Assembly (NCBI RefSeq): GCF_001469895.1 | Contig: NZ_LOPY01000051.1 | Span: 186,001 to 250,000, forward strand | DNA from: Pseudoalteromonas sp. XI10 | GTDB taxonomy: Bacteria; Pseudomonadota; Gammaproteobacteria; Enterobacterales; Alteromonadaceae | Direction of reading: 5' to 3' | DNA: 64,000 nt | Shown: positions 10,676 to 18,904 of the stretch, in pieces | Layout: every line of letters begins with the position of its first letter | Position numbering within the stretch: the stretch's first letter is position 1 | Notes under the pieces: generated by a model | Told to the model about the DNA's origin: nothing | Database searches by the model: none | What the model saw: only the letters and a program-made list of their open reading frames with translations | Made by a program: the position numbers and the translations under genes

Positions 10676-12150
10676 AACTGCGCCCCTTGCGATTTTTCAT
10701 TTAATTGTTGTTGTACATATTGACGATCGCAGAAGTCGATTCGTTGGTCGCCAATAATTTGATAATCTTCGTGGCCTTTGCCCGCAATTAGAATGACATC
10801 ATCAGCACCTGCTTGCGCAATGGCATAACTAATAGCCAGCGCGCGGTCTGCTTCACAATGTGCACGTTCAGGCTGCTCAAGCCCCGCAACCACATCAGCA
10901 ATAATTGTGTCAGGGTCTTCACTTCTTGGGTTATCGCTGGTGACAATAATATGGTCTGCATTACCTTCAGCAGCTTTTGCCATCATCGGGCGTTTGCCTT
11001 TATCACGGTCACCACCACAGCCAAACACACAGCTGACGCCACCTGGAACATGTTTTTGCAATGCTTGTAATGCCAGAGCTAACGCGTCAGGTGTATGAGC
11101 ATAGTCAACAATACAAGTCGGTTGACCTGGCGCACTAAATGCCTGCATGCGCCCAGCAACAGGCTGCAATGATTTGCACCCTTCAACGAGTAATTCAAGT
11201 GGGTAACCCATACCTAATAAAGTGGCCATTGCAGCGGCTAAATTATATAAGTTGAACTCGCCAAACAGTGTGCAATTAACTTCAGCCTGCCCCCAACTGG
11301 TATCGAACTTCGCCGATATACCGGTGTTATCATATGTTACATCGCTGAAATACACAAAGCGTGCATTTTCAGGTGTTAGGTTTTTATGGCCGTAACAAAT
11401 TAGGTTATTGAAGTCGTATTTTTCTAACCACGCTTCAACTTGAGCATCATCTTGATTAAGCACCACAAGCTCAGGCATATGGTCACGCATTAACATCAAC
11501 TTCGCATCACCGTAGGCATCCATCGTGCCATGATAATCTAAGTGGTCACGCGAAAGGTTAGTAAACACAGCGGCTTTAAATTTACACTGATCAACACGTT
11601 GCTGAACTAAGCCATGAGATGAGACTTCCATAGCCACAACATCATGCTGTTCTGTTACAAGTTCAGATAAAATACGCTGTAAATCAACGCTCGATGGTGT
11701 GGTGTTTGCAAGCTCAGCCAGGTTATCAGGGTGCCCATAACCGAGCGTACCAATCACAGCCGCACGTTTATGACAGTGCTGTGCTAAATGCGCGATCATC
11801 GCTGTAGTCGTTGACTTGCCATTGGTGCCTGTCACACCCACTAAATCCAACTGCTTTGATGGTTGCTGGTAAAAAGCAGCTGCAAGTGCAGGCAGCTTTT
11901 TCGCTAAATCGGTAACTAAATAAAGTGGTTCAAACTCACTTTCGAACTCACATAAACGGTCAGCAATAACTGCCACCGCACCATTTTCAATGGCTTTTTC
12001 AATAAACTGTCCGCCATCGAGTTGATGACCTTTTATGGCGACAAACACATCGCCAGCTTTTACATCTCGGCTATCAAGACGTAGTTGATTGACCACTAAA
12101 CTATTGGCCTCAACATCAATATGATTAAGAATCGGTTTTAAATCACGCAT
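10672..12150 (-). CDS. murE: UDP-MurNAc-L-Ala-D-Glu--meso-diaminopimelate ligase
   Basis: MurE adds the third amino acid of the stem peptide. The 492-residue protein has the P-loop GVTGTNGKSTTTAMIA near residues 105-120, FTNLSRDHLDYHGTMDAY in the central domain and VDYAHTPDALA. The C-terminal sequence TSDNPRSEDPDTII contains the DNPR signature that selects meso-diaminopimelate rather than lysine, so the wall is of the Gram-negative type. It overlaps ftsI by 8 bases at its start and murF by 4 at its end. Confidence 0.98.
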   Translation of the reverse strand: MRDLKPILNHIDVEANSLVVNQLRLDSRDVKAGDVFVAIKGHQLDGGQFIEKAIENGAVAVIADRLCEFESEFEPLYLVTDLAKKLPALAAAFYQQPSKQLDLVGVTGTNGKSTTTAMIAHLAQHCHKRAAVIGTLGYGHPDNLAELANTTPSSVDLQRILSELVTEQHDVVAMEVSSHGLVQQRVDQCKFKAAVFTNLSRDHLDYHGTMDAYGDAKLMLMRDHMPELVVLNQDDAQVEAWLEKYDFNNLICYGHKNLTPENARFVYFSDVTYDNTGISAKFDTSWGQAEVNCTLFGEFNLYNLAAAMATLLGMGYPLELLVEGCKSLQPVAGRMQAFSAPGQPTCIVDYAHTPDALALALQALQKHVPGGVSCVFGCGGDRDKGKRPMMAKAAEGNADHIIVTSDNPRSEDPDTIIADVVAGLEQPERAHCEADRALAISYAIAQAGADDVILIAGKGHEDYQIIGDQRIDFCDRQYVQQQLNEKSQGAQL

Positions 12151-13960
12151 CGTTATCTTTGCCTTCTACGTACGCAACCGCATCTTTGTCCGGTGCAACG
12201 TTTAGAATTCTTAAGGCATTGGAGACAATCTCTGCAAATGCAGGACCTGCCGTCGCACCGCCGTAATAAACATCTCCACCCGGCTCATTAATCAATACTA
12301 CTACCGCTAAACGCGGGTTGCTTGCAGGTGCGATACCAGCAAAATAACCAACGTATTCGTCACCGTAACCACCAACAGCGGCTTTTTTAGAGGTACCTGT
12401 TTTACCTGCAGCACGATAACCATCAACGTGAACTTTTTGTGCAGTTCCACCTTTCTCAAACACGCTTTCCATCATGTGAACAACAGCTTCAACATCTTTT
12501 TGTTGAAAAACGCGTTCACCTTCTGGTACCGACTCTTGTTTAAGTACAGTCAATGGGCGCATAACGCCGCCTGAACCTAACATGGCATAAAAACGCGCCA
12601 TTTGTGCGGTACTTACTGCTAAGTTGTAACCAAATGATAGTGCCGCAATTTCATGATCAGACCAGCGGCGATTTGGATAAAATAAACCACTGCTTTCACC
12701 AACCATGCCCGTGCCACTGTCGCTGCCAAAACCAACTTTTTGATAAAGACCAACAAAGTAATCTTTTGGTAACTCTTGGCTGACCTTAGTCACACCCATA
12801 TTGCTTGAATATTTTAAGATCTCTCTTAAAGTCATCTCACCATGATTACGAGTATCTTGCACAAGGCTTCCACCTACTCGCATCCAGCCAGGGTAAGTAT
12901 CAACAATTGAATCCGGTTGAATTACGCCGTAGTCTAAACCAGCTAAAATGGCTAGCGGCTTAACAGTTGAGCCTGGCTCAAACAAATCGGTGATAGCACG
13001 GTTACGGCGCTTATGCGGCGCAGCATCTGATAAGTTATTTGGGTTAAACGATGGGCTATTTACCATAGCCAACACTTCACCGGTTTTGACATCAACAACC
13101 ATGGCTGAACCTGAGGTCGCTTTGTACGATAACACCGCTGATTTCACTGCCTTATAAGCAATTGCTTGAATACGTTGGTCGATACTTAAATGAATACTCT
13201 CTGGCTCTACACGCTCGCGCTCATCAAGAACTTCTACTTCACGGCCTTGCGCATCTTTACGAATAGTACGCTGACCTTCAACACCGGTTAACGCCTTTTC
13301 ATAAAGCTTTTCGATCCCCTCAATACCATGACCATCAATGTTAGTAAAACCAATAACATGAGCTGTCACTTCACCGGCAGGGTAATAACGTTTTGACTCA
13401 TCAAGTAAGTGGATACCTGGTAAACGAAGATCACCAATATAGTTAGCTACAGCAGGGGTAACCTGGCGTTTTAAGTAGACAAAACGACGCTTTGGATTAT
13501 CACGAAGGCGAGAGTTAACTTTACTTGGGTCAATACGTAATACATCCGCAAGTTCACGCCAGCGAATATCATTATTGTAATAAGCGGCAATACGTTTATC
13601 TAACTCAACAGTATTTTCAGCAAGTGCTTGCTGATCTTCACCATTTTTACGTGCTTGACGCAGAACCTTACTGATCAGGGATTTATGTAGTGCTTTAGGA
13701 TCGGCATACACACTCACCACAGGCACGCTGACTGCCAACTCTTTACCATTGCGATCGAAGATCATGCCTCGCTGCACATGTTGTTTTTCAACTCGAACAG
13801 TACGTTTATCACTTTCTGAACGCGCTTTATCTGGCTCAATGACCTGTAAAAAAGCGGCACGCGCAACCAGCGTCATAAAGACTAGCAACACCACTGAGCA
13901 CACGAGCAAAAAGCGCCATGTTATCAAGGTATTCGTTGGCTTTTTCCCTCTGCTTCTCAT
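12143..13960 (-). CDS. ftsI: FtsI (PBP3), septal peptidoglycan transpeptidase
   Basis: FtsI is the class B penicillin-binding protein that cross-links septal peptidoglycan. The 605-residue product has a short cytoplasmic tail, one membrane anchor (RFLLVCSVVLLVFMTLV, about residues 16-32), the PBP dimerisation domain (RGMIFDRNGKELAVSVPV) and the transpeptidase with all three motifs: the serine STVK in EPGSTVKPLAIL, SSN in KYSSNMGV and KTGTS in RAAGKTGTSKKA. It overlaps ftsL by 4 bases and murE by 8. Confidence 0.98.
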   Translation of the reverse strand: MRSRGKKPTNTLITWRFLLVCSVVLLVFMTLVARAAFLQVIEPDKARSESDKRTVRVEKQHVQRGMIFDRNGKELAVSVPVVSVYADPKALHKSLISKVLRQARKNGEDQQALAENTVELDKRIAAYYNNDIRWRELADVLRIDPSKVNSRLRDNPKRRFVYLKRQVTPAVANYIGDLRLPGIHLLDESKRYYPAGEVTAHVIGFTNIDGHGIEGIEKLYEKALTGVEGQRTIRKDAQGREVEVLDERERVEPESIHLSIDQRIQAIAYKAVKSAVLSYKATSGSAMVVDVKTGEVLAMVNSPSFNPNNLSDAAPHKRRNRAITDLFEPGSTVKPLAILAGLDYGVIQPDSIVDTYPGWMRVGGSLVQDTRNHGEMTLREILKYSSNMGVTKVSQELPKDYFVGLYQKVGFGSDSGTGMVGESSGLFYPNRRWSDHEIAALSFGYNLAVSTAQMARFYAMLGSGGVMRPLTVLKQESVPEGERVFQQKDVEAVVHMMESVFEKGGTAQKVHVDGYRAAGKTGTSKKAAVGGYGDEYVGYFAGIAPASNPRLAVVVLINEPGGDVYYGGATAGPAFAEIVSNALRILNVAPDKDAVAYVEGKDNDA

Positions 13961-14283
13961 TGCAGTACCACCACCTGTTCGTCTTGGCTAGTTGGCCGTT
14001 TCATTTCTAATTGCATGGTTGCGACTTCTTCAATACGCGCATGCTGCGAATAAAATTCTTCTTCTACAAGCAAGTAACGCCACTCAAGATCAAGTTCATC
14101 GCGCTCTTGCAGTAATTTATCTTGTTCAATCAATTGTTGACGCGCTAGGTGCGTCACTTGAACCACACTTAAGCTCGAAGCAAGGATCACAACCAACAAG
14201 GCCAAGGTCAGCTTATTAGCTCCTAGGCCTTTAAAAATCTCTACAAATAAATTGGGTTGGCGATGTGTCGCTTTAGCTTTCAT
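13957..14283 (-). CDS. ftsL: FtsL, small bitopic divisome protein
   Basis: FtsL forms the FtsQLB complex that activates FtsWI. The 108-residue product has a short cytoplasmic N terminus, one membrane helix (LTLALLVVILASSLSVVQV, about residues 26-44) and a heptad-patterned periplasmic coiled coil (LIEQDKLLQERDELDLEWRY), which is the family architecture; the primary sequence is poorly conserved between species. Its start overlaps the rsmH stop by one base (TAATG) and its end overlaps ftsI by 4, so the identity is supported strongly by position. Confidence 0.94.
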   Translation of the reverse strand: MKAKATHRQPNLFVEIFKGLGANKLTLALLVVILASSLSVVQVTHLARQQLIEQDKLLQERDELDLEWRYLLVEEEFYSQHARIEEVATMQLEMKRPTSQDEQVVVLQ

Positions 14284-15218
14284 TACAACCTCTGAGCAAC
14301 CCTTAACACAGAGCTACGTGAACGCGGGTTAGCTTCTATTTCCGCCTTACTCGGCTTAATGGCTTTACCCACTGCCTTTAACGTCAGGTTTTTGTTTATT
14401 TGTGCGTCCGTCAAAGGCAGACCTCTGGGTATCGCCTCTCCCTTACTCTGTTTTTTTATAAACTGCTTAACAATGCGATCTTCTAACGAGTGGAACGAAA
14501 TAACGACTAGACGCCCACCTGGTTTTAAAACGTCAACAGCGGCTTGCAGTGCAGTTTGAATTTCTTCAAGTTCACTGTTGATATAAATACGGATCGCTTG
14601 GAATGTACGTGTAGCTGGATGTTTGTGTTTATCTTTCACTGGCACCGCTTCATCGACTAACTCAGCAAGCTGCTTTGTGCTTGTGATTTCAGTGTGCTCA
14701 CGTGTTTCAATTATTTTATGAGCTATACGGCGACCAAACTTTTCTTCGCCGTAGGTTTTAATCACATGAGTGATATCTTCAAGCTCAGCTTCAGCGAGCC
14801 ATTGTGCAGCACTGCGACCACTGGTTGGGTCCATGCGCATATCAAGCGGACCATCTTTCATAAAGCTAAAACCGCGTTCAGCATCATCAAGCTGTGGCGA
14901 AGAAACACCGATATCTAACAAAATACCGTCTACTTTACCGATTAAATCGTTATCTTCGGCAACTGTTTTAAGGTTTGAAAAACGAGTGTGGGCAATCGAA
15001 AAACGTGCATCATCAGCAAACTTTTCTGCGGCTTTAATAGCTTGTGGATCTTGGTCAATTGCTTGTAAACGACCTTGCTCACTTAAACGCGCAAGAATTT
15101 GTCCAGAGTGCCCACCGCGACCAAATGTGCCATCCATGTAAATGCCTTCGGGTTTAATATCCAAAGCATCTATGGTTTCGTCCATCAGTACAGAGACATG
15201 TTCAAATTGCGCTGTCAT
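14283..15218 (-). CDS. rsmH: RsmH, 16S rRNA m4C1402 methyltransferase
   Basis: RsmH (MraW) methylates N4 of C1402 in 16S rRNA using S-adenosylmethionine. The 311-residue protein shows [13 protein letters not shown] at the N terminus, the SAM-binding [32 protein letters not shown], the [14 protein letters not shown] block and a C-terminal [15 protein letters not shown]. It is the second gene of the dcw cluster, 30 bp after mraZ. Its partner for the same nucleotide, rsmI, is also in this window at 47351-48208. Confidence 0.98.
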   Translation of the reverse strand: MTAQFEHVSVLMDETIDALDIKPEGIYMDGTFGRGGHSGQILARLSEQGRLQAIDQDPQAIKAAEKFADDARFSIAHTRFSNLKTVAEDNDLIGKVDGILLDIGVSSPQLDDAERGFSFMKDGPLDMRMDPTSGRSAAQWLAEAELEDITHVIKTYGEEKFGRRIAHKIIETREHTEITSTKQLAELVDEAVPVKDKHKHPATRTFQAIRIYINSELEEIQTALQAAVDVLKPGGRLVVISFHSLEDRIVKQFIKKQSKGEAIPRGLPLTDAQINKNLTLKAVGKAIKPSKAEIEANPRSRSSVLRVAQRL

Positions 15219-15248
15219 TAGCTATTTTTTGCCTTTTTATTATTGTGG

Positions 15249-15707
15249 TTAGAGTGAGAAATTATCGAACTCAGGATTCGCCTCAAAATCGCCTAGGCGT
15301 TCAATTTCAGTATCTTGGCGCATTTGTTCATGCCAACGATCTTCATCCCAAATTTCAAACTTGTTCATCAAGCCAACCAACATGATTTTTTTTCCAAGTT
15401 CTGCATGTGCGCGTAACGACGGCGCCAGCAAAATTCGGCCATTTTTATCTAGTTGATACTCTGTAGCGTTACCGAGCAGCATACGTTGCATACGGCGAGC
15501 GCGTGGATTCATGTTCGAAATCTTTAATAATCGTTCTTCAATTTCGAGCCATTCTGCTAGCGGGTATAACCACAAACAAGGTTCATTTAAGGCCACGGTG
15601 CAGATAACCGTTCCCTGATCTTCAGACAAGATCGCATCTCGGTACTTAGTTGGTACCGCAAAGCGTCCTTTATCATCCAAACTCAGAGAGCTCGCACCCC
15701 GAAACAT
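15249..15707 (-). CDS. mraZ: MraZ, transcriptional regulator of the dcw cluster
   Basis: MraZ is a SpoVT-AbrB-like DNA-binding protein that represses its own operon in E. coli. The 152-residue product has the two duplicated halves typical of the family: FRGASSLSLDDKGRFAVPTKYR at the start, and QLDKNGRILLAPSLRAHAEL in the second half. It is the first gene of the cluster, and its upstream region holds three GTGG repeats at 10-bp spacing that match the MraZ operator layout. The start ATG at 15707 gives the usual family length. Confidence 0.97.
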   Translation of the reverse strand: MFRGASSLSLDDKGRFAVPTKYRDAILSEDQGTVICTVALNEPCLWLYPLAEWLEIEERLLKISNMNPRARRMQRMLLGNATEYQLDKNGRILLAPSLRAHAELGKKIMLVGLMNKFEIWDEDRWHEQMRQDTEIERLGDFEANPEFDNFSL

Positions 15708-15764
15708 AACTTGCCTTAAAAATAGGTTGTTAATCGTTAATGATTATTTCCGATCCAGTTTGAT

Positions 15765-15788
15765 CCACTAAAAACCACTTTTTACCAC
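15765..15788 (-). promoter_or_regulatory. Triple MraZ box (operator) in the mraZ leader
   Basis: On the mraZ coding strand three GTGG elements occur at exact 10-bp steps (complements at 15785-15788, 15775-15778 and 15765-15768), separated by AT-rich bases. E. coli MraZ binds TGGGN-type direct repeats separated by 5 bp between promoter and gene; this is the same layout and orientation. The site is just after the predicted transcription start, a sensible place for autorepression. The fourth base of each repeat departs from strict TGGG. Confidence 0.75.
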
Positions 15789-15796
15789 AGTGCTCC

Positions 15797-15826
15797 AGTT
15801 TAGGGCTTGACAAGCCATTTTGTCAA
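15797..15826 (-). promoter_or_regulatory. Sigma-70 promoter of the dcw cluster (Pmra)
   Basis: Reading the minus strand, a perfect TTGACA (complement of 15821-15826) is followed after 18 bp by TAAACT (complement of 15797-15802, 4 of 6 consensus positions). The start of transcription would fall near 15790, immediately before the MraZ boxes and about 83 bp upstream of the mraZ start codon. No other comparable hexamer pair was seen in the mraZ upstream region. Confidence 0.65.
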
Positions 15827-15827
15827 G
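15806..15827. repeat. Perfect 8-bp inverted repeat over the -35 box
   Basis: CTTGACAA (15806-15813) and TTGTCAAG (15820-15827) are perfect inverted repeats with a 6-base spacer. The right arm contains the -35 hexamer of the mraZ promoter when read on the minus strand, and the left arm lies in the spacer. It could be an operator for an unidentified regulator or only a by-product of the TTGACA hexamer. Confidence 0.6.
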
Positions 15828-16167
15828 TAAGCAGATCATCATAAGCGCCTTGTGAAGCCAGAAAAAATAAGGCCTCAAGCAAAGCCTATGAATTACGTGG
15901 GAAAAAGTGGAAAACATCGAAAAAAAATATTTTTTCAATTTTCTTGGCGATGTATTAGGGAAAAATGGTTAATGAATAACCAATGAATAATTACAAAATT
16001 ATCGAATGTTGTAATTTTTACTTAATCACCCTGCAAGAGTTACGAATGTTCTCCCTCCAATGGCTGATTAAAAATTATAATGCATTGAAAAATTTAATTT
16101 TTATTATTTGGTATGAAGGTTGCGATAGGTTAGCTACCAATTAAATGGCAATTTTTAAGGAATGATT
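15828..16167. other. AT-rich intergenic region between mraZ promoter and yqjD-like gene
   Basis: This stretch separates the divergent mraZ and YqjD-like genes. It is strongly AT-rich with long A and T runs around 15915-15945 and must carry the rightward promoter for the membrane-protein trio. No coding sequence, RNA gene or convincing terminator was seen. A weak inverted repeat (GGTTA/TAACC) lies near 15967-15981. Confidence 0.5.
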
Positions 16168-16509
16168 ATGACTACCGCAACTTCTAAATCGAACTCAAGC
16201 ACAGAAACTAATAGCAGTGCAAACTCGAACGCGGCTCAAGTAGAGGCGCCATTCACAGAAAAAGCAACTGAAGCAGCACATCACGCTGTTGATGCACTTT
16301 CAACTCGTGCAGCAAGTGCTGAACATAGTGTTCGCCAAGGCGCATCGAGCTCTGCTCAAACGCTTTCTGAAAAGCAAGCTGTAGCACGCGCTAAAATTAA
16401 TGAGTACAGTGGTAAAACTCGTAAGCTTGCATCAGAAAACCCACTTGCAACAGCAGGTATTGCCTTTGCTGCAGGCATGTTAGTAACTGCTCTTATTCGT
16501 CGTAAGTAA
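16168..16509 (+). CDS. YqjD/ElaB/DUF883-like membrane-anchored protein
   Basis: The 113-residue product is mostly hydrophilic, rich in Ser, Ala and Glu, and ends in one C-terminal membrane helix followed by Arg-Arg-Lys (ENPLATAGIAFAAGMLVTALIRRK region). This is the layout of the YqjD/ElaB/YgaM family, tail-anchored inner-membrane proteins; E. coli YqjD binds ribosomes in stationary phase. The ATG at 16168 is preferred over 16162 because AAGGA lies 6 bases upstream of the former and directly abuts the latter. It heads an apparent three-gene operon with YqjE-like and YqjK-like genes, the same order as in E. coli. Confidence 0.8.
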   Translation: MTTATSKSNSSTETNSSANSNAAQVEAPFTEKATEAAHHAVDALSTRAASAEHSVRQGASSSAQTLSEKQAVARAKINEYSGKTRKLASENPLATAGIAFAAGMLVTALIRRK

Positions 16510-16514
16510 TTGTT

Positions 16515-16961
16515 ATGCAGTCTTCTCAATCTACAGATGAGAAAACGCAAGAGGCCACTGAACAGCCGTTAAACGCTGATCAGTGGCAAGATCATCTTGC
16601 TAAATTATCTGATTACGGCAAACAGCTATACATTGACTACCGTGAACAAACTGGAACTTGTAAAAAGCTTGCAGCTGCTGAGTGGCGCTTATCAACACGT
16701 TCACTCGCCTTAACGATCATCCTACTCGTCTGTTTTGCAGGCGGCTTGGTGCTACTTTGGGCTGGTCTACTTGCTACTGTCGGTATCGCAATATTTAGCT
16801 TTAGCCAATCATTGTGGTTAGCCGCTATTTCACTGATTGCATTACAACTGCTATGCCTTGCATGGCTTTGGAAAAACATTGGTTATGTAAGTAGTAAGAT
16901 AGGCTTTGATCACACGCTAAAAAGCGTTCGTCAATTATTTAATATTAATAAGGATGAATGA
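16515..16961 (+). CDS. YqjE-like inner-membrane protein (holin-X superfamily)
   Basis: The 148-residue product has a hydrophilic N-terminal part, a KLAAAEWRLS segment, two membrane helices (LALTIILLVCFAGGLVLLW and LWLAAISLIALQLLCLAW) and a basic cytoplasmic tail. This arrangement matches YqjE and related proteins grouped under the phage holin family PF07332 despite having no phage context. It starts 5 bp after the YqjD-like gene and overlaps the next gene by 4 bases. Function is unknown; E. coli YqjE has been seen as a partner of YqjD by gene order only. Confidence 0.78.
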   Translation: MQSSQSTDEKTQEATEQPLNADQWQDHLAKLSDYGKQLYIDYREQTGTCKKLAAAEWRLSTRSLALTIILLVCFAGGLVLLWAGLLATVGIAIFSFSQSLWLAAISLIALQLLCLAWLWKNIGYVSSKIGFDHTLKSVRQLFNINKDE

Positions 16962-17218
16962 TGTTAATTGATTATTTTATTAATAAACCACAGCACAGAG
17001 TGACTGAACTAAGCCAACAAATGGATCTACAAGATGAGCTTAAACGTCAACACCATCAAGCATTCAAATACCGTTTAAAACGCTTTGCAGTAAGTAAAGT
17101 AGGTATTGCCAGTGCCTTCACTGCGGGAATGGGCTACGAAGCACTTAATAACTCAGACCACAAAGACGGTAAATTGAAACAAGTCAGCCGCTTCAGCTGG
17201 TTACTGCGTTTGTTGTGA
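16958..17218 (+). CDS. Small YqjK-like basic protein
   Basis: This 86-residue product is predicted to be basic and largely helical, with a weakly hydrophobic centre (SKVGIASAFTAGMGYEAL). I recognise no domain. It overlaps the YqjE-like gene by ATGA and therefore looks translationally coupled. Its place after yqjD-yqjE and its size and basic charge resemble E. coli yqjK, but the assignment is by context only. It is the last gene of this operon; an 89-bp gap follows. Confidence 0.7.
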   Translation: MMLIDYFINKPQHRVTELSQQMDLQDELKRQHHQAFKYRLKRFAVSKVGIASAFTAGMGYEALNNSDHKDGKLKQVSRFSWLLRLL

Positions 17219-17307
17219 TCTTTATCATGTAATGTTTGCTTTTTACTTCTCTTTGCCACCTATTTTCATTACCTTAAACACAAACGAGCAATTTGTGAGA
17301 ATGTAAG

Positions 17308-17883
17308 GTGAAAAAAAGGATTGTATTAACAGGCGGCCCTGGCGGTGGTAAAACAACAGCCATCGATCTATTAAGACGTGAATTTTCTAATCAAATTGTT
17401 GTTGTACCAGAGTCTGCGACCATGCTGTTCAGCGGTGGTATAGAACGTGGTGATGCAACTCACCTCATTAAAGCTCACCAACAAGCTATCTTCAGCTTAC
17501 AAAAACACCTTGAACATATTCAGCGAACCATGCACCCAGATCGTTTAATGCTTTGCGATCGTGGTAGTTTAGATGGGCTTGCCTATTGGCCCGGTGAGCA
17601 AGATGAGTTTTTTCAGTGTTTAAACACCAGCCCAGAAATCGAACTTAACCAGTATGATGCGGTGATCTTTTTTGAAACAGCTGCTAAGTCTGGGCAAAGT
17701 ATTCATTCTAATAACCCTGTAAGAAACGAATCTGATCAGCAAGCCATTTTGCTTGATGACAAACTACAAGCTGTTTGGTCACAGCACCCTAATTTTAATT
17801 TAGTGAAAAGTTCAGAGTCATTTATTCAAAAGGTGATGTTTGGCATCGACACTATCCGCAAGGTCATGGATAGTTATAACTAA
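17308..17883 (+). CDS. AAA_28-type P-loop NTPase
   Basis: The 191-residue protein opens with a clear Walker A motif (VLTGGPGGGKTTAID, residues 6-20). A Walker B-like or lid segment, LMLCDRGSLDGLAYWPG, follows near residues 84-100, as does a VVVPESATMLFSGG motif. This combination is typical of the AAA_28 family, small kinase-like ATPases related to the NadR kinase domain and to TTD14. The substrate is unknown. The start is GTG with a modest GAG ribosome site 8 bases upstream; no ATG is available in frame before the Walker motif. It is a single-gene unit, convergent with the reductase gene downstream. Confidence 0.85.
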   Translation: MKKRIVLTGGPGGGKTTAIDLLRREFSNQIVVVPESATMLFSGGIERGDATHLIKAHQQAIFSLQKHLEHIQRTMHPDRLMLCDRGSLDGLAYWPGEQDEFFQCLNTSPEIELNQYDAVIFFETAAKSGQSIHSNNPVRNESDQQAILLDDKLQAVWSQHPNFNLVKSSESFIQKVMFGIDTIRKVMDSYN

Positions 17884-17923
17884 CAGCTTAATCAGTCATT
17901 AAACTGTTAGTTATCAGAGTCTA

Positions 17924-18895
17924 TTAACCACGATTATGTGGTCGAGCGTAGTCTATATCAGGCCCTTTTGGCACAACTTGAGTTGGGTTGATCATGGTGT
18001 GGCTAAAATAATAATGACGTTTTATATGATAAAAATCAACGGTCTTACTTACACCTTCAATTTGATATAACTCACGTAAATAGTTGCTGATCGCCGGATA
18101 GCTCTCAATAGTACGCAAATTACATTTAAAGTGGCCCACATAAACACTGTCGAAGCGAATTAAGGTGGTAAATAAACGCCAGTCGGCCTCAGTCAGTGTC
18201 TCACCCACTAAGTAGCGATTAGCTGTTAAACGTTGCTCAATCTTATCTAGAGCGGCAAAGAGATCATCAAAGGCTTCTGTATATGCTTCTTGCGTTGTCG
18301 CAAAGCCTGCACGATACACCCCGTTATTGATGTTGTGATAAACAAACTCATTAACTTCATCAATTTCAGAACGTAACGATTGCGGATAAAAGTCGCGTTC
18401 ATTACCTGTTAGGGCATTAAACGCGCTATTAAACATTCTGATAATTTCAGCAGATTCGTTGCTAACAATACGCTGCGTTTTTTTATCCCAAAGCACGGGA
18501 ACCGTAACACGACCTGAATAATCGGCTTTGTTACGCGTATAAATTTGATGCATAAATTCGCTATCGAAAAGTGCATCACCGGTGCTGTGATTGTCTTTAT
18601 CAAAGGTCCAGCCATACTCTAGCATGTCAGGACTTACAACCGACACACTGATATAATCTTCAAGGCCTTTTAAATGGCGAAAAATCAAAGTGCGATGTGC
18701 CCAAGGGCAAGCTAAAGAGACATAAAGATGGTAACGATCTTTCTCAGCTTTAAAGCCCGCATCACCACTTTGCCCTGCACTGCCATCTTCGGTTACCCAG
18801 TTACGTAACTGGGCTGCCTCACGTTTGAACTCACCTTGATTGTTATCGGTGTCGTACCATTTATCTTGCCATTGGCCATTTACTAGTAATCCCAC
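17924..18895 (-). CDS. yqjG: Glutathionyl-hydroquinone reductase (YqjG/ECM4 family)
   Basis: These Xi-class glutathione transferases reductively remove glutathione from glutathionyl-hydroquinones. The 323-residue product has the conserved catalytic Cys in YVSLACPWAHRTLIFRHLK (about residues 53-71), VPVLWDKKTQRIVSNESAEIIRM and the C-terminal helical domain with NRYLVGETLTEADWRLFTTLIRFD. The start is GTG, chosen because a strong AGGAGG lies 7 bases upstream. It lies 9 bp after the pirin gene, so the two are probably one operon; yqjG and the pirin yhaK are also near each other in E. coli. Confidence 0.95.
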   Translation of the reverse strand: MGLLVNGQWQDKWYDTDNNQGEFKREAAQLRNWVTEDGSAGQSGDAGFKAEKDRYHLYVSLACPWAHRTLIFRHLKGLEDYISVSVVSPDMLEYGWTFDKDNHSTGDALFDSEFMHQIYTRNKADYSGRVTVPVLWDKKTQRIVSNESAEIIRMFNSAFNALTGNERDFYPQSLRSEIDEVNEFVYHNINNGVYRAGFATTQEAYTEAFDDLFAALDKIEQRLTANRYLVGETLTEADWRLFTTLIRFDSVYVGHFKCNLRTIESYPAISNYLRELYQIEGVSKTVDFYHIKRHYYFSHTMINPTQVVPKGPDIDYARPHNRG

Positions 18896-18904
18896 AATAA
18901 CCTC

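Noticed and set aside
16515..16961. Holin-family protein as evidence for a prophage
   Set aside because: The family also contains chromosomal YqjE, and the neighbours match YqjD/YqjK; no other phage gene is near.
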